Under the pieces are notes generated by a model that did not search any database, was not told the DNA's origin, and saw only the letters and a list, made by a program, of their open reading frames with translations. The position numbers and the translations under genes are program-made. DNA of 64,000 nt from Aestuariivita sp049276915 (GTDB taxonomy: Bacteria; Pseudomonadota; Alphaproteobacteria; Rhodobacterales; Rhodobacteraceae). The stretch is from positions 21,262 through 85,261 of the forward strand of contig NZ_JBASXK010000170.1 of assembly GCF_049276915.1 (NCBI RefSeq), written 5' to 3'. Position 1 is the first letter of the stretch, and each line of letters starts with the position of its first letter. Of this stretch, positions 1 through 7,569 are shown piece after piece.

Positions 1-163
1 TGGCCAGCGTGAACGACTTGCCGATCCCGCCTTTCCCATAGATCGCGATGATCTGGGTTTTCTTCGTCGGTTCCCCGCGGGGAACCTCCAATGTGGGCTC
101 CTCTGCGGCTTCGTCGCGCAAGCGCTGATCAAAGTCCTTCAGGTTCGGTACTTCGTCTTTCAT
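1..163 (-). CDS. bchX: Chlorophyllide a reductase iron protein BchX, N-terminal fragment
   Basis: Only the first 54 codons lie in the window; the gene runs off the left edge. BchX is the nitrogenase-iron-protein-like ATPase that feeds electrons to BchYZ, which reduces ring B of chlorophyllide a in bacteriochlorophyll synthesis. The fragment has a charged N-terminal extension and then a hydrophobic strand leading into a P-loop (IYGKGGIGKS), the Walker A/switch motif of the BchX/BchL/NifH family. The extension before the P-loop favours BchX over BchL, and so does the position directly after bchC. The start ATG overlaps the bchC stop (ATGA), so translational coupling is likely. Identification rests on motif and context. 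Confidence 0.9.
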   Translation of the reverse strand, partial: MKDEVPNLKDFDQRLRDEAAEEPTLEVPRGEPTKKTQIIAIYGKGGIGKSFTLA

Positions 164-1101
164 GCCGAGGGCTCCCAATTGAGTATCATCTTCAGGCAGG
201 CCGGATCTTCGAAGGCCGTGCGATAGGCATCAGGAGCGTCTGGCGAGGACGCCTGATGTGTAATCAGTCCATTCAGGCTGAGCGCGCCGCTTTCAACGAG
301 AGCGCGCGTTGCGGTGAGGTCGTCACGCTGCCATTCGGCGGCAACGCGGAAGCGTGCCTCTTTCATGAAGGCGGGCGGGAAAGAGAAACTCAGCGCTTCG
401 GTGTAAAAGCCGGCCAGAACGATCTCGCCGCCCTTCACGATACGTCCCACCAGATCATTCAGCAGCGCGCCATTTCCAGACGCGTCATAGATCGCGCGGT
501 AATCGCGACGCGGATCATCCTCGGGCGAAAGAACTTCATAGCCCTCGGCACCGCCCTGGCGATCCTTGTTGATCTCCCAGACAGTTGGCGCAGGCGCTCC
601 GGCAGCAATCGTCAGACGTGCCAGCAGGCGACCCAGAACACCGTGACCGACGATCAGGTCGGGCACGGCCTTGTCCATACCCGCCATGGCGTGGCGCGCG
701 GTGGCGGCCAGCGCAAGAAGCGCGCCTTCGGCCCCAAGAGCCTTGTCGATTCGAGTCACGCGGGCGGCGTCACTGACGACCCGCCCAGCTGCGCCGCCAA
801 ACAGGCCAAACGCACCGTCATAGCAATTCGCGCCGGGCACAAAGACCCGGTCGCCCGGCTTGAAGCCGGTCAGCGCGCCGGCTTCGACCACTTCGCCCGC
901 AGCCTCATAGCCCGGAACAAGCGGATAGCCCATGCCGGGGAAGGGTGGCATCTGCCCGGACCAGAACAGTTTTTCAGTCCCGGTCGATATCCCGGAGTGT
1001 GAAATGTCGATGATCAGGTCGTTTTCGCCCGGATCGTTCAGCTTGATGCGCTCTAATCCAAGATCCTTTGGCCCCCGCAAGAGCACCGCGTCGGTATGCA
1101 T
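160..1101 (-). CDS. bchC: Bacteriochlorophyllide a dehydrogenase BchC
   Basis: 313-residue medium-chain dehydrogenase-like protein that oxidises the 3-hydroxyethyl group of bacteriochlorophyllide to 3-acetyl, a late step of bacteriochlorophyll a synthesis. The N-terminal domain has the alcohol-dehydrogenase-like fold signature (GYEAAGEVVEAG near residue 65) and a Rossmann segment (VGHGVLGRLLA) in the middle. Length is normal for BchC. It is the first gene after a promoter region with two PpsR-type palindromes and is followed by bchX with a 4-base overlap. The crtE-crtF-bchC-bchX order is the classical purple-bacterial superoperon. Confidence 0.95.
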   Translation of the reverse strand: MHTDAVLLRGPKDLGLERIKLNDPGENDLIIDISHSGISTGTEKLFWSGQMPPFPGMGYPLVPGYEAAGEVVEAGALTGFKPGDRVFVPGANCYDGAFGLFGGAAGRVVSDAARVTRIDKALGAEGALLALAATARHAMAGMDKAVPDLIVGHGVLGRLLARLTIAAGAPAPTVWEINKDRQGGAEGYEVLSPEDDPRRDYRAIYDASGNGALLNDLVGRIVKGGEIVLAGFYTEALSFSFPPAFMKEARFRVAAEWQRDDLTATRALVESGALSLNGLITHQASSPDAPDAYRTAFEDPACLKMILNWEPSA

Positions 1102-1174
1102 GTCGGCCTCCTGTACATCGTGCCGGTCTCGGAACGGTGCGGGTCAAAGACTCGGACCATCCATTTTGTCGCAC

Positions 1175-1192
1175 TGTCAGTTTAACCTGACA
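1175..1192. promoter_or_regulatory. PpsR/CrtJ-type operator, bchC promoter, distal site
   Basis: The sequence TGTCAGTTTAACCTGACA is a perfect TGT-N12-ACA palindrome, the binding pattern known for the photosynthesis repressor PpsR/CrtJ. It lies about 75 bp upstream of bchC, and a second copy starts 26 bp further on. The regulator gene itself is not in the window. Confidence 0.85.
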
Positions 1193-1200
1193 GTTCAAAG

Positions 1201-1218
1201 TGTCAATTACTTTAGACA
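1201..1218. promoter_or_regulatory. PpsR/CrtJ-type operator, bchC promoter, second site
   Basis: TGTCAATTACTTTAGACA fits TGT-N12-ACA exactly and sits 8 bases beyond the first palindrome. Centre-to-centre spacing is 26 bp, suited to cooperative binding of two repressor molecules. It lies between the crtF stop and the bchC start, so it should control bchC-bchX separately from crtE-crtF read-through. Confidence 0.85.
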
Positions 1219-1235
1219 CTTTATCTGTGGAAATG

Positions 1236-2354
1236 TCAGCCCGGCTTCACGGCCGTCAAAACGCGCGTGACATAGGCGCGTTTCGGGGTCGGACTCTGGA
1301 TGTTCTCAAAGCCCGCAGCACGGCAAAGTGCACCGATATCCTCGGCAGAGCGCGCGCGCCCGGTCTGCATCGCCATCGTGTAGAAGGCGAAATAGACATC
1401 ACCGGAAAGTTCAGGGGCCGCGCCGCCGCCCATTGGCTCGGAAATCAGCAGACGCCCACCGGCAGGCAGCGCGTCATAGACCTTTGCCAGAAGCGCCTGA
1501 ACCGTGGAATCAGCGTGATCATAAAGAACCCGGATCAACGAGATCGCATCCGCCCCCTCGGGCAGCGAATCCTCTCGGAACGATCCATCATCGATTCGCA
1601 CCCGGTCCGCCATGCCTGCAGCGGCAAAGCGCTCGCTGGCATCCGGGACGACCTGGGGCAGATCGAACAGCGTCATTTCAAGCTTGGGATAGGCTGTGCC
1701 CACCGCCTCGAGAAACGCGCCGGTCCCGCCGCCGATATCAAGCAGATGCCTGACGCCTTTCAGGCTGACGCTTTGCAACGTGTCCTGCGCAACAAGCAGC
1801 TGGCTTTGCGCCATCAGATCAGAATAGGTCCGCGCCACATCCGGCGCGACATCGCCCCACGCGCCAAACACATACGGCCAGAACTCGGACAGTTCAGTCG
1901 CTTCGGGACCGCGCAGCAAGGCCACCGGATCTTCAAGATCACGATAGAACGCACGGTGGTGGCGGATCATCGCCTCAAGCCCGGGCACCCCCATCAGAGC
2001 CGCACCCTGACGGGCCAGCGCATACCGCCCCCCGCGCTTGCGCCTGAGCAGGCCCAAGGCCGCACCGGCCTGCAAAAGCACCTGCATCCGGTCCGCGGGA
2101 ATATCAACGGCATGGCCCATCTGCTGGGCCGTGAGGGGGCCTGCACGCAGTCGGCGAAACACATCCAGCTCGACCAGAGCCATCAGAACCTGGCTTTTGA
2201 CAAAGCCCTGAACCACGTCGAACAGCGCGGCGCCATCCCGGCGTGCGCGTCCGCGGGTCAGGGGAAAATCACTGGCCCAGCGCTGAAAACCAGGGCGCGC
2301 GACAAGACGGTTCATCCATCCGCCGCGCCAGCCTTCTGTCGCCTCGCCAGCCAT
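1236..2354 (-). CDS. crtF: Hydroxyneurosporene methyltransferase CrtF
   Basis: 372-residue SAM-dependent O-methyltransferase that methylates the 1-hydroxyl of hydroxylated acyclic carotenoids in the spheroidene pathway. An N-terminal winged-helix dimerisation region (about residues 35-120) precedes the SAM domain, with motif I LLDIGGGTGAF near residue 205 followed by an acidic strand end (LFDLPQVV). This is the layout of plant-type small-molecule O-methyltransferases, to which CrtF belongs. The start lies one base after the crtE stop, so the two are co-translated. Position between crtE and bchC supports the call. Confidence 0.93.
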   Translation of the reverse strand: MAGEATEGWRGGWMNRLVARPGFQRWASDFPLTRGRARRDGAALFDVVQGFVKSQVLMALVELDVFRRLRAGPLTAQQMGHAVDIPADRMQVLLQAGAALGLLRRKRGGRYALARQGAALMGVPGLEAMIRHHRAFYRDLEDPVALLRGPEATELSEFWPYVFGAWGDVAPDVARTYSDLMAQSQLLVAQDTLQSVSLKGVRHLLDIGGGTGAFLEAVGTAYPKLEMTLFDLPQVVPDASERFAAAGMADRVRIDDGSFREDSLPEGADAISLIRVLYDHADSTVQALLAKVYDALPAGGRLLISEPMGGGAAPELSGDVYFAFYTMAMQTGRARSAEDIGALCRAAGFENIQSPTPKRAYVTRVLTAVKPG

Positions 2355-2355
2355 A

Positions 2356-3225
2356 TCAGATGGCTTGCCGCGCAGGCATCACGGGGGTCAGACGTTCGGC
2401 ATAGGCGCGCACCATCTGGGCCAGCTGTGCCTCGCCCGGGCAGGAGGGGATCGACGCGATCGCGCCGCCCAGAATATCCTTCAGACGCGAGACCGCGCCC
2501 TGCACACCCAGTTCGGTCACCGCATTGGGCCGCCCGTGCAGATCGTCCTGACCTGCGGGCTTGCCAAGTGTTTCCTCATCATAAAGCGCGTCGCGCAGAT
2601 CATCGGCGACTTGGAAGGCCTCGCCGATCCGGGCACCCAGTTCGAACCAGGGTTCGGCCTCCTGTCCGGCGGCAATCGCGCCCATCTGGGTCGCCGCGAT
2701 GAACAACGCCCCCGTCTTGGCCTGATGATAGGCCGAGAGATCAATCTTGGCCTCGCTCTCCCAGCCCTGCCCGGCGCAGATACCAAAGGGCATCCCCGAC
2801 CGCTTGGCCAGCGTCAGAAGCATTTGCGCCGTGCGCTGGGGATCGTCCTCGGACACCCGCGCCAGCACCTCGAACGCCATGATGATCAGGCTGTCACCGG
2901 TCAGCACGGCCAATGGTTCGGAAAACGCGCGGTGCACCGAGGGCTTGCCCCGGCGGGTTGCCGCATCGTCAAAGCAGGGCAGATCGTCATGCACGAGGCT
3001 TGCGCAGTGAATAAGCTCAAGCGCGGTCGCCGCCGCATCCGTCAGCCGCGGGCGATCATCGCCGCAGGCCAGGGCAACGGACATGCAGATCGTGGGGCGG
3101 ATCCGCGCACCACCCGGTGCCGTGGCATAGGCGAGCGCCTCGGCCAGTCTTGGCGGGGCAACCTTGCCCTGACCTGAGAGAATGGCCTGCGTTATCGCAG
3201 CTTCGATCCGTGTCGTCAGAGGCAT
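2356..3225 (-). CDS. crtE: Geranylgeranyl diphosphate synthase CrtE
   Basis: 289-residue trans-isoprenyl diphosphate synthase. Both aspartate-rich motifs are visible: DDLPCFDDA at residues 80-88 and DDLRD in the C-terminal half. The enzyme extends FPP to the C20 GGPP used for phytoene and for the phytyl tail of bacteriochlorophyll. A second family member at 18759 is ispA; adjacency to crtF and the divergent crtD marks this copy as CrtE. Its start faces crtD across a region holding two PpsR-type sites, so light and oxygen regulation is expected. Confidence 0.94.
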   Translation of the reverse strand: MPLTTRIEAAITQAILSGQGKVAPPRLAEALAYATAPGGARIRPTICMSVALACGDDRPRLTDAAATALELIHCASLVHDDLPCFDDAATRRGKPSVHRAFSEPLAVLTGDSLIIMAFEVLARVSEDDPQRTAQMLLTLAKRSGMPFGICAGQGWESEAKIDLSAYHQAKTGALFIAATQMGAIAAGQEAEPWFELGARIGEAFQVADDLRDALYDEETLGKPAGQDDLHGRPNAVTELGVQGAVSRLKDILGGAIASIPSCPGEAQLAQMVRAYAERLTPVMPARQAI

Positions 3226-3248
3226 GCTGTGGTCCCTTTTGGCGCAAA

Positions 3249-3266
3249 TGTCACGTGTTCACGACA
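3249..3266. promoter_or_regulatory. PpsR/CrtJ-type operator, crtE/crtD intergenic, site 1
   Basis: TGTCACGTGTTCACGACA matches TGT-N12-ACA. It lies 23 bp upstream of the crtE start codon in the divergent crtE/crtD promoter region and is paired with a second site 24 bp away, centre to centre. Confidence 0.8.
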
Positions 3267-3272
3267 TCTAAG

Positions 3273-3290
3273 TGTAAATCATACTGGACA
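3273..3290. promoter_or_regulatory. PpsR/CrtJ-type operator, crtE/crtD intergenic, site 2
   Basis: TGTAAATCATACTGGACA matches TGT-N12-ACA. It is separated by 6 bases from the first site and lies 47 bp upstream of crtD, so one operator pair can control both directions. Confidence 0.82.
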
Positions 3291-3337
3291 CTTGCCCTGT
3301 CTGAGTCAACTATAAGACGCAATCCGAGGACCCAGAC

Positions 3338-4897
3338 GTGACCTTTTCTCCAACCCGGTTCGACAAACCCACCGTATCGCGCACGCGCGTTGTCGTGATC
3401 GGTGCAGGTGTGGGCGGCCTGGCAAGCGCCATTCGCCTGGCCGCAGCGGGCCTGAGCGTCACGGTGCTTGAGCGGCACACTCACGCGGGCGGCAAGATCA
3501 GAACCCTGCCCAGCGCCGCCGGACCGGTGGATGCGGGGCCAACGGTTCTGACGATGCGCCAGATGTTTGACGATCTGTTTGCCTGCGCGGGCGCGCGGCT
3601 GGACGATCATGTCTCGCTGATCCGGCAGGACCTGCTGGCCCGGCACGGCTGGAGCGATGGATCACAGTTGGATCTCTTTGCGAGCCCCGATCAGAGCGCC
3701 ACCGCCGTCAGGGACTTCGCCGGATCGAAATCCGAAGCCGAGTTCCGGGCCTTCTGCGACAGAAGCCGCGCCCTGTTCGAGGCCTTCGACGCCCCAATGA
3801 TGCGCGCGGCCGAGCCGAAACTGGGGGCGCTGACACGGCATGTTCTGTCAAACCCCTCGGTGATCGGGGCGATGGCACCCCTTTCGACACTGGCCAGCAT
3901 GCTCCGGCGTCAGTTCAGCGACCCGAGACTGGCGCAACTGTTCGGGCGCTATGCGACCTATGTGGGCGGATCGCCCTATCAGGCCCCGGCGGTTCTGGGG
4001 CTGATCTGGCATGCCGAAGCCACCGGAGTCTGGGTTGTCAAAGGCGGGATGCACAAGCTGGCCGGAGCCATGTCAGAACTGGCCGCAGCACTGGGCGTCG
4101 ATATCCGCCTGGGCAGTCATGTGGAGCGCATCGACATCGCAGAAGGTCGCGCCCGGGCCGTGATCCTGGAAGGCGGCGCGCGCCTGCCCGCCGATGCCAT
4201 CGTGTTCAACGGCGACCCGCGCGCACTGGCTGCCGGTGCCCTTGGCCGGGACTGCTCAACCATTGCGCCGCAAACCCTCACGACTCCGCGCTCCTATTCG
4301 GCCCGGGTCTACAGCTTTGCCGCAACGCCCCGGGGGCGTGAGCTTGCGCATCACAATGTGCTTTTTGCCGATGACGCGGCCTCGGAGTTCGACGACCTGA
4401 AAGCGGGGCGCATCCCGCAAAACCCCAGCCTCTATATCTGTGCCGAAGATCGCGGACAGGGCCATGCCCCGCCACCGCTCGAGCGATTCGAGATCATCAC
4501 GAATGCGCCGGCACGCCCCCAGAACCACACAGACAAGGACCTGCAATCATGGCACGAGACGATCATACAGCGGATGCAGTCTTTCGATCTGACATTCACA
4601 CCGTCACCGGATCTGGAAACGATCACGACTCCGGCGATGTTCGACCGGCTGTTTCCGCAGACCCAGGGCGCTCTTTACGGGCAAAGCCCGCACGGCATGA
4701 TGGCAGCGTTTCACAGACCCACGGCGCGCAGCACCATTCCGGGTCTCTACCTGGTGGGCGGCGGCGCACATCCCGGAGCGGGAGTTCCGATGGCGACGCT
4801 TTCGGCCCGGCACGCGGCCGGGGCGATCTTGAGCGACCTGATTTCAACGTCGACGTTGGGCCGAATGGTTATGCCTGGTGGTATGTCGACGGAATAA
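3338..4897 (+). CDS. crtD: Methoxyneurosporene dehydrogenase CrtD
   Basis: 519-residue FAD-dependent carotenoid 3,4-desaturase. It introduces the C-3,4 double bond into hydroxylated or methoxylated acyclic carotenoids. The N-terminal dinucleotide fold (VVVIGAGVGGLASAIRL, residues about 18-34) is followed by the GGK flavin contact, and the C-terminal carotenoid-desaturase signature GGGAHPGAGVPMATLSARH lies near residue 470. The start is GTG, with AGGA about nine bases upstream and no better ATG nearby. The last ~20 codons, after the family's usual end (HAAGAI), look unrelated to CrtD and overlap coding-like crtC sequence in another frame. Confidence 0.92.
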   Translation: MTFSPTRFDKPTVSRTRVVVIGAGVGGLASAIRLAAAGLSVTVLERHTHAGGKIRTLPSAAGPVDAGPTVLTMRQMFDDLFACAGARLDDHVSLIRQDLLARHGWSDGSQLDLFASPDQSATAVRDFAGSKSEAEFRAFCDRSRALFEAFDAPMMRAAEPKLGALTRHVLSNPSVIGAMAPLSTLASMLRRQFSDPRLAQLFGRYATYVGGSPYQAPAVLGLIWHAEATGVWVVKGGMHKLAGAMSELAAALGVDIRLGSHVERIDIAEGRARAVILEGGARLPADAIVFNGDPRALAAGALGRDCSTIAPQTLTTPRSYSARVYSFAATPRGRELAHHNVLFADDAASEFDDLKAGRIPQNPSLYICAEDRGQGHAPPPLERFEIITNAPARPQNHTDKDLQSWHETIIQRMQSFDLTFTPSPDLETITTPAMFDRLFPQTQGALYGQSPHGMMAAFHRPTARSTIPGLYLVGGGAHPGAGVPMATLSARHAAGAILSDLISTSTLGRMVMPGGMSTE

Positions 4898-4917
4898 GCG
4901 ACGACGGCACACGAGCG

Positions 4918-5772
4918 GTGTCGGTCATCGGCTTCATCGGGTCGGTATTTTCACCTTGGTACCGGTGGTCGGGGCGAAAGGTCCCGCAGAACCATGTCTG
5001 CATCAACGTCGCCACCTATGGGCCCGGCGGTCGCTTTACCATGACCGATCGCGGCACGCCCGCCCTGCGCCAGAGCAGCTCTGCACTTGAAGTCGGCCCA
5101 TCGAAGATGCGCTGGGAAAACGACATGCTGATCATCGACATCGACGAGATCTCCTCACCGCCCCTGATCAGTCGCATCCGGGGTCAGATTCGGGTGATGC
5201 CCTCGGCGGTGACGGGCGTGGAACTGGCGCTGGATGCGCAACGCGCCCATATCTGGCGCCCCTTCGCCCCCGTGGCCAGGATCGAGGTCGAGATCGACAG
5301 ACCCGGCTGGACCTGGTCGGGGCACGGGTATTTCGACGCCAACTTCGGCGCCCGCGCGCTGGAGGAGGATTTCAGCTATTGGACATGGGGACGCTTTCCG
5401 ACGCCGGAAGGTGCGACCTGTTTTTACGACGCCGAACGACTGGATGGTTCGGAACTGGCGGCGGGCTTTGCATTCGACCGGGAGGGCAATGCCTCGGTGA
5501 TCAAGTTGCCGCCAAAGGCGCGGATGAAACGCACCCTGTGGGCACTGTCGCGCGAGACCCGCGCGGACGCCGGCTATCAGCCGCATCAGGTCAAAGCCAT
5601 GCTGGATGCGCCGTTCTATTCCCGCTCGGCGGTCAAGACGCAACTGGACGGCGTTGAAACCGTGGGCGTGCATGAAGCGCTGGATCTGAGGCGTTTCCGA
5701 AGCCCGTTGCTCAAACCCATGCTGGCCGTGCGCGTACCGCGCCGCCGGAACTGGAGATTCAGGGACGGTTGA
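4918..5772 (+). CDS. crtC: Acyclic carotenoid 1,2-hydratase CrtC (hydroxyneurosporene synthase)
   Basis: Carotenoid C-1,2 hydratase that adds water to the terminal double bond of neurosporene or lycopene ends. Recognisable segments are GFIGSVFSPWYRWSGR near the start and FDANFGARALEEDFSYWTWG in the C-terminal half. The start is uncertain. GTG at 4918 gives 284 residues, close to my recollection of about 280 for Rhodobacter CrtC. However, the same frame already encodes family-like sequence upstream (GPNGYAWWYVDGISDDG, about 4858-4908), overlapping the crtD end, and offers no ATG or GTG there until 4549. A non-canonical or much earlier start is therefore possible. Confidence 0.85.
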   Translation: MSVIGFIGSVFSPWYRWSGRKVPQNHVCINVATYGPGGRFTMTDRGTPALRQSSSALEVGPSKMRWENDMLIIDIDEISSPPLISRIRGQIRVMPSAVTGVELALDAQRAHIWRPFAPVARIEVEIDRPGWTWSGHGYFDANFGARALEEDFSYWTWGRFPTPEGATCFYDAERLDGSELAAGFAFDREGNASVIKLPPKARMKRTLWALSRETRADAGYQPHQVKAMLDAPFYSRSAVKTQLDGVETVGVHEALDLRRFRSPLLKPMLAVRVPRRRNWRFRDG

Positions 5773-6055
5773 TGCGGCGCTCTGTGACAACTGCTGCGAG
5801 CCGTATTTTCAGCAAGAAGAAGAGGCGGGTTGCCGCCTTGGCTTAACCTTGGCTTAACCCTGATGGGTGCAGGCTTGGGTCACGGTACAGGCTGCCGAGC
5901 CGATGACCGTGCAAGGAGAAGCCCCGCGCCCGGAACGTGAAGCTTCCGGTTTGCGGGGTGGACCTTGCCTGCTTCTTCTTGCGAAAAAACGGCCGCCGGA
6001 GGCACCTTTGAAAAAGGAATGGCACCGCAGGTGCCGCGATCGTCCTGACGCGCGA
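5773..6055. other. Intergenic region between crtC and tspO (convergent)
   Basis: 283 bases with no gene I can support. It contains a dispersed motif, GTATTTTCAGCAAGAAGAAG (5803-5822), a small GC hairpin (aggcgg/ccgcct, about 5822-5837) that may end crtC transcription, and an exact tandem duplication of CCTTGGCTTAA at 5836-5857. Confidence 0.5.
5836..5857. repeat. 11-bp tandem duplication
   Basis: CCTTGGCTTAA occurs twice head to tail with no mismatch. It lies in the crtC-tspO intergenic space just after a short GC hairpin. Function unknown; slippage or a binding site are both possible. Confidence 0.7.
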
Positions 6056-6523
6056 TCAATGGGCGCGCGCCTCGTCGGGGTTGAGACGCCAGACCGCAGC
6101 ATTGAGCGCCGAAGCAATCGTTACCCAGACAAGATAGGGGACGAACAACAGGCCCGCGATCAGATCGACCTGCCACAGCGCGATCAGCGTCAACAACACG
6201 CTGAGCCAGAGAACACCGATCACCGCCATCGCCAGCCGGATTTTCTTCAGTCCGAAAAACACCGGCGTCCAGAGGCCATTGAACGCGATCTGCATCGCCC
6301 AGAAAGCCATGGCGACGCCATTGTCCGGCATCACGGCCACACGGGCACCGGCAAGCGCCATGCACACATAGAGCACCATCCACGTGACCGGAAACACCCA
6401 GTCAGGCGGAGTCCAGCTGGGTTTTTTCAGGTCACGATACCATGGTCCGGGGCTGAACAAGCCACCGGTCGCCCCCGCACCGACGCAGGCCGCAAAGAAA
6501 ATACAGAAGATCAGCCAGAACAT
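6056..6523 (-). CDS. tspO: TspO/MBR tryptophan-rich outer-membrane regulator (CrtK)
   Basis: 155-residue TspO/peripheral-benzodiazepine-receptor family protein with five predicted hydrophobic helices and the family's aromatic loop (WYRDLKKPSWTPPDWVF, about residues 28-44). TspO in Rhodobacter sits in the outer membrane, binds tetrapyrroles and modulates photosynthesis gene expression in response to oxygen. The gene follows crtB after five bases, as in other purple bacteria where it was first called crtK, so it is probably transcribed with crtI-crtB. Confidence 0.93.
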   Translation of the reverse strand: MFWLIFCIFFAACVGAGATGGLFSPGPWYRDLKKPSWTPPDWVFPVTWMVLYVCMALAGARVAVMPDNGVAMAFWAMQIAFNGLWTPVFFGLKKIRLAMAVIGVLWLSVLLTLIALWQVDLIAGLLFVPYLVWVTIASALNAAVWRLNPDEARAH

Positions 6524-6528
6524 ATCTT

Positions 6529-7569
6529 CTAGCTTAACCCGGCGTTGCGTCCGATCAAGTTATTCCGCTCGGCACGCCGCCTTTGTTCCAGAAGATTGAG
6601 CACTTCGACCAGCGCATCCGAGCGCGCCGGGGAGCGTACCTGGTTCGAGGCGGCCGCATCCACAAGGAACGCGACTTCGGGCAAAGGGGCCGCATAGATC
6701 ACCGCCGACCTGGGCATGACCATGCTTATGGCGGTGCGCAGCAGGGATTGACCCAGCCAGCCGATTTTCTGGGCTTTCGTCGTGCGTGCACGGGCGCTGA
6801 AGCTGTCATAGTTCATCGCGGCGAGATTGCCTCCGATCCCGGCATAGATGAACCGGGCCGCATAAATCCCCGGGCGCGAGGCGAGCGGCAAGGCACCGAT
6901 CCCGCTTTCCGAGCGATAGTAGAGGCGGTTGGCCTCCATCACCAGGCGTTTGGCCATGGCGCGAATCTCTTTGGTGGGCTTGGGATTGGCGAGGAATTCC
7001 TCGGCGGTCAGCCCGGCCTCTTCCAACCAGTCCAGCGGCAGGTAGAGCCGCCCTTCCAGGGCGTCTTCACCGATGTCGCGCGCAATGTTGGTGAGTTGCA
7101 TCGCCACGCCCAGATCGCAGGCGCGCGACAGCGCCTGCGGGTCGCGCACGCGCATCAGCACCGCCATCATCACGCCGACGGCCGAGGCAACCCGCGCGCT
7201 ATAGGCATTGAGCTCGGACAAGGTCTGGTACCGTCGCCAGTCCGCATCCCAGGCCAGCCCTTCAAGCAGGGCATCGGGCAGCGCGCGCGGCATCTCAAAT
7301 TCTTCGACCACCGCCGTGAAGGCGCGGTCCGCGGCCGCGTCGCGTGGACGGCCCGCATAGACCAGGTCAAGCCGCTCGCGCAGGCTGAGAACCGCATCCG
7401 CCTTTGCGTCCTGCAGATCGACCGCATCATCCGCCAACCGACAGAAGGCATAAAGCGCCATCGCCGGATCTCGCACCGATGCCGGAAGCAGTTTTGACGC
7501 TGCATAAAAGGACAGCGATCCATGACGGATCGCCTCGCGACAGGCGTCCATATCCTTGGGATCAATCAT
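6529..7569 (-). CDS. crtB: Phytoene synthase CrtB
   Basis: 346-residue squalene/phytoene synthase that condenses two GGPP to phytoene. The two aspartate-rich motifs are present: CRLADDAVD near residue 43 and NIARDIGEDALEGRLYLP near residue 160. The start ATG overlaps the crtI stop (ATGA), so the two are coupled. About 25 residues at the C-terminus are charged and poorly conserved by eye. Regulation should follow the crtI promoter. Confidence 0.95.
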   Translation of the reverse strand: MIDPKDMDACREAIRHGSLSFYAASKLLPASVRDPAMALYAFCRLADDAVDLQDAKADAVLSLRERLDLVYAGRPRDAAADRAFTAVVEEFEMPRALPDALLEGLAWDADWRRYQTLSELNAYSARVASAVGVMMAVLMRVRDPQALSRACDLGVAMQLTNIARDIGEDALEGRLYLPLDWLEEAGLTAEEFLANPKPTKEIRAMAKRLVMEANRLYYRSESGIGALPLASRPGIYAARFIYAGIGGNLAAMNYDSFSARARTTKAQKIGWLGQSLLRTAISMVMPRSAVIYAAPLPEVAFLVDAAASNQVRSPARSDALVEVLNLLEQRRRAERNNLIGRNAGLS

